Source: an uncultured Draconibacterium sp. (GTDB taxonomy: Bacteria > Bacteroidota > Bacteroidia > Bacteroidales > Prolixibacteraceae). Taken from it: 64,000 nucleotides of DNA. The position numbers and the translations under genes were made by a program. Location of the stretch: NCBI GenBank assembly GCA_947492175.1, contig CANLMQ010000032.1, forward strand, positions 1-64,000. The letters run 5' to 3'. Positions 55,583 through 64,000 of this stretch are shown here, piece after piece; the first letter of the stretch is position 1, and every line of letters starts with the position of its first letter. Under the pieces are notes generated by a model. It was not told where the DNA came from. It was given only the letters and a program-made list of their open reading frames with translations, and searched no databases.

Positions 55583-58500
55583 TTAGAAGTTAAAGACCAA
55601 ATTACAACCGTAACTGCGCGAATTAGGGAAAGCAGATGATTCCATACCTTGTAAAATCGAAGTATTATAGCTCGATTCTGGGTCAAAATCTTCAGTATTC
55701 TTGAAAATATAAGCCAGGTTACGTGCAACAAATGATACAAATACTCTGTTAAACGGCGATTTTTTCAATAAACTTCGAGGCAATTCATATCCCAGAGTTA
55801 CTTCACGAAGTTTAATGTATGATCCATCGTAAATAAACTCTTCAGCAATTGGAGCACTCGATGCTACATGCGACCAGTATTCCTGCGGATCAACAGGTTT
55901 TGTATTTGGAGCTCCGGTAACATCAACACCTTTTGCAACATACCCTTTTTCTTCTACTCCAGGGATTGGCGCCCATTTCCACGACCACTGATTATTCTCT
56001 GTATCCTGGTACGAAACCAATTGGTGTGTATCATACCAATCTTCACGTCCTTCAAGAGTTTCTTTTGCGTTACCCGTGCGGTGCGAATAAACATTTGATT
56101 TTGAATAGATGTCGCCACCGAAGCGTGCATCCAGCAAGAAACTCATCTTAATACCTTTGTACCGGAAGATATTTTGCACTCCTCCTACCCAATCAGGCTG
56201 ATAATTACCCAAATATTTTCCTTCAGTCATTGGGAAACCATTGGAATCAATCAGGACATCGCCGTTTTCGTTACGCTTGTAACCTTTTCCGTACATATTC
56301 CCGAATGGTTCTCCAACCTTTGCGGTAATTGTAATGGTATTTTCCATTCCCAGCCAGTAATTATCCAATCCTTCAGCAAGCTCAATAACTTCAGATTTGT
56401 TTTTTGAATAATTTACACGTACGTCCCATTTAAAATCGCCTACTTGTACCGGAGTTGCAACAAATGTACATTCAACACCTGAGTTCTGGATATTTCCGGC
56501 GTTTACCATTTGGGCTGAGAATCCATTTGTACGTGTAGATCCAATTACAATAATCTGGTTACGGGTATTCATTTTGTAATACGATAAATCGAGACCTAAT
56601 CTGTTGTTTACAAACCTGAGATCGGTACCTACTTCCCATGAATTGGTTTTTTGTGGTTTCAGATTGTAAGCCGGACGTGTATTCCCCAGAGTAGCTACAC
56701 CATTACCATCAATGGAGTTACCCATTCCGTTTTGAAGCGAATACGTTAATATTGTCTGATAAGGACTTGTTCCACTTCCAACCTGAGCAAAAGATCCACG
56801 TACTTTTGCAAACGATAGAATATCACTTTTCAAAAATTCCAATCCAGGAGTTTCAGTAAGAATAAAACTTGTACTAACTGACGGATAATCGTACCTGCAA
56901 TTATAAGGCGTTAACGAACTATCCCAGTCGTGACGCATTTGAATATCCACATAAATTGCATCTTTATAAGCCAGCTGACCAAAATAATACAGAGACTGAA
57001 TTTCCTTTTCAGAATGTCCCTGAGTTACAGTAATCTGACTTGCACTATACAGATTAAATAAATCAGGAACTTTTAAATCTTCTCCATACGAGCCCATGCT
57101 GGTGAACTCATATTTATAAATACTTCCACCGACATTTAAACGAGCAATCCAGTCGTCCCAGATTTCTTTATGCGCAGTAACAAGAAAATCAGAGTTAAAT
57201 GAAAATGACTTGTAATAACCCAAACTATACGCATCTCCGGTATCGTTAATGGTAATAGAACCATCTGCCATTTCTTCAATTCGAGTTGAAGTCGGATTAT
57301 AAGTAGCTGTTTTATTTTCGGTTCTTACATTTCGTAAATCCAAACCTGCCCTAACCATGGTATTCAACCACGGAGTAATTTCGTAGTCATATTTAAAATA
57401 ACCGGTAACATGTTCGTTCACATCCGCATTCTCATTCAGATTTACTACCCAATACGGGTTGTGTACCTGCTGATGCGTTTTCGTACCTGTATATAAATTC
57501 GCAAACAAATTTTCATCGCGGTAATTTTTTAAATCTTCCAACCGAATACTACGTGGCATACGAACTAACTGATACATAGTATTACTTTGCGATTGTGCTA
57601 AACTTGGTCTGTTTTCAACAGCCGTATGTACATATGACAAACGAGCTTCGAAGCGCATTTTTTCGCCCAATGTGGTATTTCCAGAAATACTTGTTGAAAA
57701 ACGGTCGATTGCACTATTGGGAAGTAATCCTCTGTTTGACATATTACCAAAACCAACACGTACGGTAGCATCTTTATGTGTACCGGTTAGCGAAATGTTA
57801 TTGGTTGCAGTAAATCCTGTTCTGAAAAAGTCTCTCACATTATTGGGCTGAGGACTAAAAGGAACTTTATCTCCGGTCCAGGTATTTACCATCTGCCCTG
57901 CCATTTTGGGCCCCCACGATTCTAATGAAGAAATACTAGTATAAGGATCATTATTTTCATCTACCGGGTACTCAATTGAATGGTCAAAATCCGACACATT
58001 AAATAAAAAACTTCCGGCGGTTCCCCTACCATAGGTATTTTGATATTCGGGTAATCCAATTGCTTCTTCAACAGTAAAGTTTGAAGAGAAGTTAATCCCA
58101 ATACCTTTTCGTTTTGTTCCTTTTTTTGTAGTAATTAAAATAGCACCATTTGCTGCACGAGTTCCATACAGAGCGGCTGCACTCGGCCCTTTTAATACCG
58201 ATACTGTTTCAATATCTTCCTGGTTAATATCGGCAATTCCATCACCATAATCAAATCCACCCCATTCTGAAGCTTCTCCGATAGCACTGTTCTCAACAGG
58301 AATACCATCAATAACAAATAATGGTCGGTTATCTCCTTTTATTGAAGTATATCCCCTGATAATTACATTTGAAGATCCTGCTGCACCAGACCCAACTTTA
58401 CTAATTTGCAAACCTGCCACTTTTCCGGAAAGTGAGTTAAGTAAGTTAATCTCCTTGGCCTCAACCATTTCCTCGCTTTTTACTTCCTGAACAGAATATC

Positions 58501-58879
58501 CGAGAGCTTTTTTCTCCCGCTTAATTCCTAAAGCTGTTACCACAACCTCATCAATATTTTCTGCGTCAGTAGAAAGCTGAATATCAAAGTTTTTAGTTCC
58601 TTTTACTGCAACTTCCTTTTTTTCGTATCCAATAAAAGAAAAGATTAAAATATCGCTTTCGTTTACGGACAGCTCAAAGGTTCCGTCAAAACCTGTTGAA
58701 ACTCCCCTTGTTGTTCCTTTTATCAGAACATTTACTCCGGGCATTGGGTCTCCCTTTTCATCTGTTACCTCCCCACTTATTGTTCTTTCCTGTGCCAAAA
58801 CCGAGAGCGCGGTCCCCATTACGAGCAGCAACAGCAAAAACAATTTTGCCCTAAACTTTAAAATAGAATTTAGTGTCAT
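55583..58879 (-). CDS. SusC-family TonB-dependent transporter (region 4)
   Basis: 1098 residues: signal peptide ending near VLAQ, carboxypeptidase-D-regulatory domain (about 32-110), TonB box IDEVVVTALGI, plug (about 118-245) and barrel ending in GCNLVFNF. It lacks an STN domain, so no FecR signalling is expected. The ROK regulator in the operon is the likely control. The plug segment EASEWGGFDYGDGIADINQEDIE, longer than in the other SusCs, is a feature of the subgroup paired with PF12771 SusDs. Confidence 0.92.
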   Translation of the reverse strand: MTLNSILKFRAKLFLLLLLVMGTALSVLAQERTISGEVTDEKGDPMPGVNVLIKGTTRGVSTGFDGTFELSVNESDILIFSFIGYEKKEVAVKGTKNFDIQLSTDAENIDEVVVTALGIKREKKALGYSVQEVKSEEMVEAKEINLLNSLSGKVAGLQISKVGSGAAGSSNVIIRGYTSIKGDNRPLFVIDGIPVENSAIGEASEWGGFDYGDGIADINQEDIETVSVLKGPSAAALYGTRAANGAILITTKKGTKRKGIGINFSSNFTVEEAIGLPEYQNTYGRGTAGSFLFNVSDFDHSIEYPVDENNDPYTSISSLESWGPKMAGQMVNTWTGDKVPFSPQPNNVRDFFRTGFTATNNISLTGTHKDATVRVGFGNMSNRGLLPNSAIDRFSTSISGNTTLGEKMRFEARLSYVHTAVENRPSLAQSQSNTMYQLVRMPRSIRLEDLKNYRDENLFANLYTGTKTHQQVHNPYWVVNLNENADVNEHVTGYFKYDYEITPWLNTMVRAGLDLRNVRTENKTATYNPTSTRIEEMADGSITINDTGDAYSLGYYKSFSFNSDFLVTAHKEIWDDWIARLNVGGSIYKYEFTSMGSYGEDLKVPDLFNLYSASQITVTQGHSEKEIQSLYYFGQLAYKDAIYVDIQMRHDWDSSLTPYNCRYDYPSVSTSFILTETPGLEFLKSDILSFAKVRGSFAQVGSGTSPYQTILTYSLQNGMGNSIDGNGVATLGNTRPAYNLKPQKTNSWEVGTDLRFVNNRLGLDLSYYKMNTRNQIIVIGSTRTNGFSAQMVNAGNIQNSGVECTFVATPVQVGDFKWDVRVNYSKNKSEVIELAEGLDNYWLGMENTITITAKVGEPFGNMYGKGYKRNENGDVLIDSNGFPMTEGKYLGNYQPDWVGGVQNIFRYKGIKMSFLLDARFGGDIYSKSNVYSHRTGNAKETLEGREDWYDTHQLVSYQDTENNQWSWKWAPIPGVEEKGYVAKGVDVTGAPNTKPVDPQEYWSHVASSAPIAEEFIYDGSYIKLREVTLGYELPRSLLKKSPFNRVFVSFVARNLAYIFKNTEDFDPESSYNTSILQGMESSAFPNSRSYGCNLVFNF

Positions 58880-58955
58880 TGATACTATTGGTTTTTAGTT
58901 TGTTAATTGATTTACGGACATAAATAGAGGTTATGTTAATTTGGTTCTTAACCCA

Positions 58956-61559
58956 CTATTTATTTATAATTAGTTTTCCGCTTTTCTGTTTTTGTTCATC
59001 ATCAGTAATTGTAAAGAAATAAATCCCGTTTTCAACCCCTGAAATATCCAGAGACAATTTGTTTTGAGAACCTATTTCCCTGGAAACGACTACTCTTCCT
59101 GTAGGATCGTATAATTTGAATTCTGTATTCTTTCCCCAATCTTCACTTGCCTGAATAAACACTTTTCCGTTACTCGGATTTGGGTATACACGAATATCTT
59201 TATCTGTTTCAATGATTGAATTTCCTGTTATGTAAAAAAACTCAACCACAAGGGCACTGGGAATTAATGGTTCATTTTCGGAAGTAACATTAACAAGCTC
59301 TTCGCCGGCATACAAAGTTGCACTGTTTCCACCTCCTAAAACAATACCATCTGCAACTTCATACTTTTCCATAATTGCAGTCAAACCAGGCAACGAAAGC
59401 CCCAGGTTATTTTCATTAAACTTATCAGAAACAAACAGAAAAACCTTCGACTTATCACTACTATAACCAACTGCTGTTCGAAGATCATTCCCTAAAACGG
59501 GTTGCCAGGTTCTGGTTTCGGCAGACGCTTCATCATACAGTTCTCCATCTTTCATTAAAATACCTTCTCCGGAAACGATATGCTTCACCAACTGTCCGTT
59601 TGCTCCCTGAATCTCAGAAGAAATCTGAACGTTCTGCCCTACCTGAATGTTGTTCAAGATAAATTCATAGGCCTTTTTATTCCCCGACAAAACAAGCTGC
59701 CCCTCTTCCATTGGCATTTTACCGGTACCAGAGGCTTGACTTGCTACTTTTTCTTTTACCTCAAAATTCTGATCTCCATTCAACAACAGTGGTTCTTTGG
59801 GTTCTATCAAAACCTCTGCCCCCCACTGATTCGTATTGGTTGTGCCTCCCATGAATGAATTATACAAAACAAGATAATCCAGCCATCGCACGTCGTTTAC
59901 TTCATTTAAAGCCAACTGAGCTCCATTTGAAGCAACTACATTTAGCCGGGCACTCAAATTTGAAATAAAAGGCTCACCTTTCTCATTAAACCACAAAGCA
60001 GGAGTTACCACACCACTATCGGGCAAGGTTGTTATTTCTCCATCAACTGCCGTTAATCCGTATACAGCATTAGATTTAAAATTGAAAGGACTGGCATTAA
60101 CAGCACCAATCAGGACTGAATCCTGCGTGTGCTCCAGGTCTGCGACCATTTGCGAAAGGCCTTGTTCACTTTTATGGGCGATTCCGAATGCATCTTCCCA
60201 TCCAATTTCTTTGTTTGCCCAAATCGGCGAGAAATGGATATTTTTTTCTGAACGATCAACCTCCAAAACCCAAACGGCCGATCTGTTTGTTGCATCTGTT
60301 TCGTAATACAATTTACTACCTGCCTCCAATGAAGAATTGGACTGTGTTTCGAAATTGTAATTATAACTGTGAGATTCAGACTCCTCTTCCACTACAAGCA
60401 GTGCATTACACACTGCGCGCTGAACGCCACCACTTGGATTATTAATGGTCTTATTTCCAGACATTAAAGTTGTTGAGCCTCCACCATCAAAGTTCAAACC
60501 TTCCCAAACGCCAAGTTCCTTAATCATAAAATCGGCAAGTTGGGTCAGGTTTACGCCCACACTCAAATCCGACCTTCCGTCAACGGCAACGAAATACAAT
60601 TTAGATTTATCTTTATTAAAACCTACCGCCGAACGGGGATGTCGATCGTTTTCATGATCCATTGTACCCTCTACTTCAATACTACTAACCGCACAATTTT
60701 CTCCTTTTTGTACAATATGCCCCCAACCACCAATCATTTCGGTAATTCTTTTGTTTTCGAGACCAATAAAAGTGGAATTGATTTGTATAATCTGCCCAGC
60801 AGAAGTTTGATCCAGAAATGTTCTTGCTGTACCATTTCCTGATAAAATCACCTGAGACTTATTTTTTACGGTTACATTTTTTGCTTTTTCAATTATCTTG
60901 TAGGTTCTTACGCCATTAATAAGCCCCGAATCGAGAGGTTCAAGCAGGCACTCCACTCCCCACTCATTTGCAAATGATTTGTCGAGGCCGGTAAATTGAT
61001 TATACAACACCAAATAATTAGCATTGCGAATAATATTGATGCCATTAATTTCGAATTGCCCAATACCTGGTATTACAGCCGTTTGCACAAGATTCACTAG
61101 TCCAATATATGGTTCGCCAAATTCATCAGTATATAAGGCAGCATGATTTTTAGGAGTTATTCCGGTACTGGCAATTTCGCCATTTGTTGCAGTAACATTA
61201 AACTGCATACCATTCGCCATGTTAAAAAAGTCGGCATTAATTCCCCCAATCACCGTTTCACCGGCATTTGATCTTCTTTCAATCATGTGACCAACCGTCT
61301 CTTTGTTAACAAAAGCTTCACCTGAAGCCTTCATCCACGCAATTTTATCATTGGCTAAACCTGTCTTTAATTTGTTCTTTTTATTGAGCAAATCAATTTC
61401 TATTATATAAATATCCAAAGGATTGGTTTCTTCTTTAATATGAATTGATCTACATCCATTTTGCAACGAAACACTATCAATACGAGTATATCCCTGTGCA
61501 AACGTCGAAGAAATTATAGAAACAAGGAGAAGAAACGAGAAAATACTTCTATGCAACAT
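58956..61559 (-). CDS. Double phosphodiester-glycosidase (NAGPA/DUF2233-like) protein with T9SS sorting domain
   Basis: 867 residues: signal peptide to about 22, two homologous domains and a T9SS sorting domain (about 790-867: VYPNPSNGKVFIQ, GIYFFTI). Domain 1 (about 45-392) keeps the phosphodiester-glycosidase core: GINADFF (107-113), RHPRSAVGF (R309), VDGRSD (D327, R329) and NFDGGGSTTL (D358). Domain 2 (about 425-775) has the same layout, but the motifs read VNASPF, LRTAVGY (R694), VSDKFN and VLGGGNSATL, losing the key aspartate and the DGR. The family includes the human mannose-6-phosphate uncovering enzyme, which cuts GlcNAc-1-P-6-sugar phosphodiesters. It is the first gene of the operon and is predicted to act at the cell surface. 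Confidence 0.85.
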   Translation of the reverse strand: MLHRSIFSFLLLVSIISSTFAQGYTRIDSVSLQNGCRSIHIKEETNPLDIYIIEIDLLNKKNKLKTGLANDKIAWMKASGEAFVNKETVGHMIERRSNAGETVIGGINADFFNMANGMQFNVTATNGEIASTGITPKNHAALYTDEFGEPYIGLVNLVQTAVIPGIGQFEINGINIIRNANYLVLYNQFTGLDKSFANEWGVECLLEPLDSGLINGVRTYKIIEKAKNVTVKNKSQVILSGNGTARTFLDQTSAGQIIQINSTFIGLENKRITEMIGGWGHIVQKGENCAVSSIEVEGTMDHENDRHPRSAVGFNKDKSKLYFVAVDGRSDLSVGVNLTQLADFMIKELGVWEGLNFDGGGSTTLMSGNKTINNPSGGVQRAVCNALLVVEEESESHSYNYNFETQSNSSLEAGSKLYYETDATNRSAVWVLEVDRSEKNIHFSPIWANKEIGWEDAFGIAHKSEQGLSQMVADLEHTQDSVLIGAVNASPFNFKSNAVYGLTAVDGEITTLPDSGVVTPALWFNEKGEPFISNLSARLNVVASNGAQLALNEVNDVRWLDYLVLYNSFMGGTTNTNQWGAEVLIEPKEPLLLNGDQNFEVKEKVASQASGTGKMPMEEGQLVLSGNKKAYEFILNNIQVGQNVQISSEIQGANGQLVKHIVSGEGILMKDGELYDEASAETRTWQPVLGNDLRTAVGYSSDKSKVFLFVSDKFNENNLGLSLPGLTAIMEKYEVADGIVLGGGNSATLYAGEELVNVTSENEPLIPSALVVEFFYITGNSIIETDKDIRVYPNPSNGKVFIQASEDWGKNTEFKLYDPTGRVVVSREIGSQNKLSLDISGVENGIYFFTITDDEQKQKSGKLIINK

Positions 61560-61635
61560 AACTCTTTTGTTTGATTATTACATGACTCATTTATTGGTAA
61601 ATCTTTTGAACAATTGTTTACTCAAAAAATCAGTT

Positions 61636-61643
61636 CAAATATA
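61636..61643 (-). promoter_or_regulatory. Candidate -7 element of the region 4 operon
   Basis: TATATTTG on the minus strand matches TAnnTTTG, about 77 bases upstream of the first ATG (61559). No TTG element is present at the -33 spacing, and the surroundings are very AT-rich. An AACAATTGTT palindrome lies between it and the start codon. Confidence 0.4.
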
Positions 61644-62384
61644 TATATTAATATTTATTTTAATTATTAATTCGATACTATTTTTTATTTTTTTTATTAA
61701 TTCATCTGTATTTATTTTTTTATATCATTATTTTCAGAAATGTAATCAGGATATGGAATGGGTTTTAAGCTTTAGAAATAGGAAAACTGTTCTTTTTATC
61801 GCAGAACAAAAACGGACTATTCTTACAGTTGCAGATAAACATACAATATCAAAATGCATATGCAACACCCTATAAATGTGCATAAACAACTTTTATGAAT
61901 TAGTTAAACAGCAGGTTTATTAAGAATGAAGATTCGGGTATATTACCCAATAAGACTACGAACAAATAAGAAAAAAGAAAATTACTTTACACTGAGTCGT
62001 CAACATAAGAATCGACAACAAGGTTATATAATACAGCATAAGAATAACTGATTCCGGCCTAAAAATTATATGTAAATATTGAAATATACAGATAGCATTA
62101 AAATAAATAATAAGTAAAATAAAGTTACTGTCAGAATGTGAACAACATAACGTAAAAAACTAAATACTCAATAAATAAAAGAATTATCTTAAGTAAATGA
62201 TTTCACATACTTAAATGTACTAAGGAATATAATCACCTACCACTAATTAGAATATTTCCAGATTAAGTTACACGAAAAGAAACACCTTGCACCTTAAATA
62301 CGTATAAAACAATGTACCTATTCAGTCAGAGGGCTGGATTCGTAATTTTTTTCATAGTATAATAAATCCTAGTTTAGTTAGGTG
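61644..62384. other. AT-rich non-coding gap upstream of the region 4 operon
   Basis: About 740 bases with no supportable gene, part of an 883-base gap between the phosphodiester-glycosidase gene and the ABC permease gene. One 102-codon open frame overlapping its left end (61567-61875, plus strand) has runs of I, F and L that follow from the A/T richness. No tRNA-like fold is evident. Confidence 0.4.
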
Positions 62385-62420
62385 GATATCCCGGTTTAAA
62401 CAGAGCCGGGATATTTTTTT
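62385..62420 (+). terminator. Orphan plus-strand terminator
   Basis: The stem ATATCCCGGTT pairs with AGCCGGGATAT across a 7-base loop and ends in seven Ts on the plus strand. On the minus strand no T-run follows. No plus-strand gene precedes it, so it may end an unseen small RNA. Its leader, AGTTTAGTTAGGTGG, recurs before the 26746-26779 terminator. Confidence 0.7.
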
Positions 62421-62442
62421 CAAGCTTCACTTATCCCAATCC

Positions 62443-63999
62443 TTATTCATATCTAAGTGCCTCAATCGGATTTCGTGTTGCCGCTCTCCAGCTCTGAAAC
62501 GAAACTGTAAGCAATGCAATTCCCAATGCCAAAATACCGGCTAAAGCAAATATCCACCAACTAAGTGAAATTTTATAGGCAAAATTTTCGAGCCACATAT
62601 CCATGGCATACCATGCAACCGGACAGGCAAAAACAAATGCCAGAGCTACCCATTTTATAAAATCGCGGTTTAGCATACTTAAAATTTCTGTTTCACGAGC
62701 TCCGTTTACTTTTCTCACTCCTATTTCTTTTGTACGTTGCCGGGTTACGATAAGTGCCAAACCAAACAATCCCACAGAGCAAATAAACAGGGCAATAACT
62801 GTAAAAACGGAAAGTAGTTTTGCCTGTAACAATTCTGCTTTGTAAACTTTTTCGTACATCGTACCAACGGGTTCACATTGAAACGGGTATTCCGGGAAAA
62901 GCGAGTTCCAGACTTGTTGCATATCGGCAAATGCCTGTTGTTGCAACCCAGGTTGAAAAGCCACCACAAAATTTAACAGCCACATTTTTTCGCGTTTAAA
63001 CAAAACAAGAGGCTCAACTTCCTTTTTAAGACTCGAAAGATGAAAATCTTTAACCACTCCAATAATTTTTCCACGCGGTATTTTTATACCTGCTTGTTCG
63101 CCTTGCTGAAAATTTAGCTTAAACTCTTTTCCGATAATATTATCCGGGTTCGAATAGTTTAGACGTTTCATTGCTGCTTCGTTAATAATATATTCTCCCG
63201 CTCCCTCATTATCGGTATTTTGAGGTGTAAAATTGGTTCCGGCCAAAAACTTCAGATTAAAAATTGAGGCAAAAGAATAATCGCAGGGAAATACTCCTAT
63301 TCGTTCATATTGCTCTTGTTGCTCTTCCGGGTTATATCCTTCCAATTCAAATTCAAACATATCGTTTGCTTCTCCGCCGGGTGGTTCCATCATTGCCGAA
63401 ACCGATAGAATACTGTTGTGTTTCATCAATTCCGACTTTAAAACTTCAAATTTTTGCTGAATGTTGGCATGTACCGACTCGAAAACCACTACATTATCTT
63501 CCTCCACCCCCATTCCGCTTTTAAAGGCAAAATTGGTTTGTCGCGAAATAACAATTACTGCAACAATAAGAGAGATGGAAAAAGCATATTGAAAAACGAT
63601 CAATCCCCGGCTTATGCTGCCACTTTTCAAGCTGGTTGCAGAACTAGTGCGTTTGTCGTTTTTCAATAAAAAAAATACAGGTTTTAGAACCGGGAGCATA
63701 CCAAAGACCAAACTGCATAAACTAAAAAGTAGAATTACAGCCACAATGAACAGAAAATTGCCTGATAATAAATCTATGCTAAAAAACCGAACAATTACAG
63801 AATTAACCGGCGCAATAATTATTACTGCTAATACTAAAGTTGCCACAACAATAAAAAGACCTTCTGTAAAAAAGTATTGAACCACCTGGCTTTTTGATGA
63901 TCCCAAAAGCTTATTGACAAACAGGTACTTTCCACTAAACCCGGCCATTCCAATGTTTAGGTTCGCATAATTGCTGATTGATATTAAAAGCAGGATCAA
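62443..63999 (-). CDS. FtsX/MacB-type ABC transporter permease, 5' end beyond the window
   Basis: The frame is open to the window edge and gives 518 residues; the full family length is near 800, so the N-terminal third is missing and the apparent TTG start is an artefact of the edge. It holds the end of the first FtsX domain (to about residue 105), a second transmembrane entry (ISRGLIVFQYAFSISLIVAVIVIS), a periplasmic MacB-like domain (about 165-375) and a final FtsX domain with three helices. The motifs RQRTKEIGVRKVNGA and SFQSWRAATRNPIEALRYE are typical of Bacteroidota permeases of this class. It is unrelated to the PULs by content. Confidence 0.88.
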   Translation of the reverse strand: MILLLISISNYANLNIGMAGFSGKYLFVNKLLGSSKSQVVQYFFTEGLFIVVATLVLAVIIIAPVNSVIVRFFSIDLLSGNFLFIVAVILLFSLCSLVFGMLPVLKPVFFLLKNDKRTSSATSLKSGSISRGLIVFQYAFSISLIVAVIVISRQTNFAFKSGMGVEEDNVVVFESVHANIQQKFEVLKSELMKHNSILSVSAMMEPPGGEANDMFEFELEGYNPEEQQEQYERIGVFPCDYSFASIFNLKFLAGTNFTPQNTDNEGAGEYIINEAAMKRLNYSNPDNIIGKEFKLNFQQGEQAGIKIPRGKIIGVVKDFHLSSLKKEVEPLVLFKREKMWLLNFVVAFQPGLQQQAFADMQQVWNSLFPEYPFQCEPVGTMYEKVYKAELLQAKLLSVFTVIALFICSVGLFGLALIVTRQRTKEIGVRKVNGARETEILSMLNRDFIKWVALAFVFACPVAWYAMDMWLENFAYKISLSWWIFALAGILALGIALLTVSFQSWRAATRNPIEALRYE

Positions 64000-64000
64000 G

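Noticed and set aside
58880..58955. Separate promoter for the region 4 SusC
   Set aside because: Only TATTTATG, a one-base mismatch to the -7 consensus, is present and it has no -33 element.
61567..61875. 102-codon plus-strand open frame with a hydrophobic N-terminal half
   Set aside because: It lies in very AT-rich DNA, its I/F/L runs follow from A/T homopolymers, it overlaps the likely promoter of the opposite operon, and no family is recognisable.
1..64000. Mobile element, phage, CRISPR or defence system
   Set aside because: No transposase, integrase, direct-repeat array or terminal repeats were seen. The repeated structures found are hairpins and gene-family paralogues.

Overview
The window reads as a 64 kb stretch of a Bacteroidota chromosome. 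The evidence is four SusC/SusD pairs, two ECF sigma/FecR anti-sigma pairs, many lipoprotein signals of the SxxC type, two proteins with a C-terminal type IX secretion (T9SS) sorting domain, and a TAnnTTTG-type promoter element. The moderately AT-rich DNA and gene content fit a Marinilabiliales/Prolixibacteraceae-like glycan degrader, but that placement is inference. Almost everything is carbohydrate-utilisation machinery, arranged as four adjacent polysaccharide-utilisation loci (PULs). I see no rRNA, tRNA, CRISPR array, IS element or phage gene.

Region 1 (1-16.4 kb, minus-strand operon plus a divergent regulator) is a sialic-acid PUL. From the promoter it runs SusC (NanO-like), SusD (NanU-like), GH33 sialidase, GH20 hexosaminidase, two-domain sialate O-acetylesterase (NanS), Neu5Ac lyase (NanA), kelch mutarotase (NanM-like), AGE-type ManNAc/GlcNAc 2-epimerase and an MFS transporter. 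Outer enzymes de-acetylate and release sialic acid, SusCD takes it into the periplasm, the MFS protein imports it, and NanA plus the epimerase deliver GlcNAc. A FadR-type GntR regulator is divergently transcribed.

Region 2 (16.5-26.8 kb, plus strand) is an ECF sigma, FecR, STN-type SusC and SusD locus followed by a beta-propeller glycosidase-like lipoprotein and a formylglycine sulfatase, so a sulfated glycan is the likely target.

Region 3 (27.1-39 kb, plus strand) is a second ECF/FecR/STN-SusC/SusD locus with a DUF1735-type surface lipoprotein and three poorly characterised TIM-barrel-like proteins (two DUF4855-like, one DUF4434).

Region 4 (39.2-61.6 kb, minus strand, convergent with region 3) is the most unusual. 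It has a T9SS-exported double phosphodiester-glycosidase protein, SusC, a PF12771-type SusD, a T9SS-exported DUF4623-like triple-repeat propeller, a sialate-esterase-like/GDPD fusion, a GHL10 protein with a phosphodiester-glycosidase-like N-terminus, a ROK regulator, two further DUF4434 proteins, a sugar porter, a second AGE epimerase and a lipoprotein FAD oxidoreductase. The combination suggests a pathway for a phosphodiester-containing glycan, possibly with a ManNAc/GlcNAc residue. That is a hypothesis. DUF4434 genes on both sides of the shared terminator suggest regions 3 and 4 may act on one substrate.

The last 1.6 kb holds the C-terminal part of an unrelated FtsX/MacB-type ABC permease that runs off the window. 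RNA hairpins recur at equivalent places: just 3' of each SusD gene or SusD-linked lipoprotein gene, and between FecR and SusC in both ECF loci.
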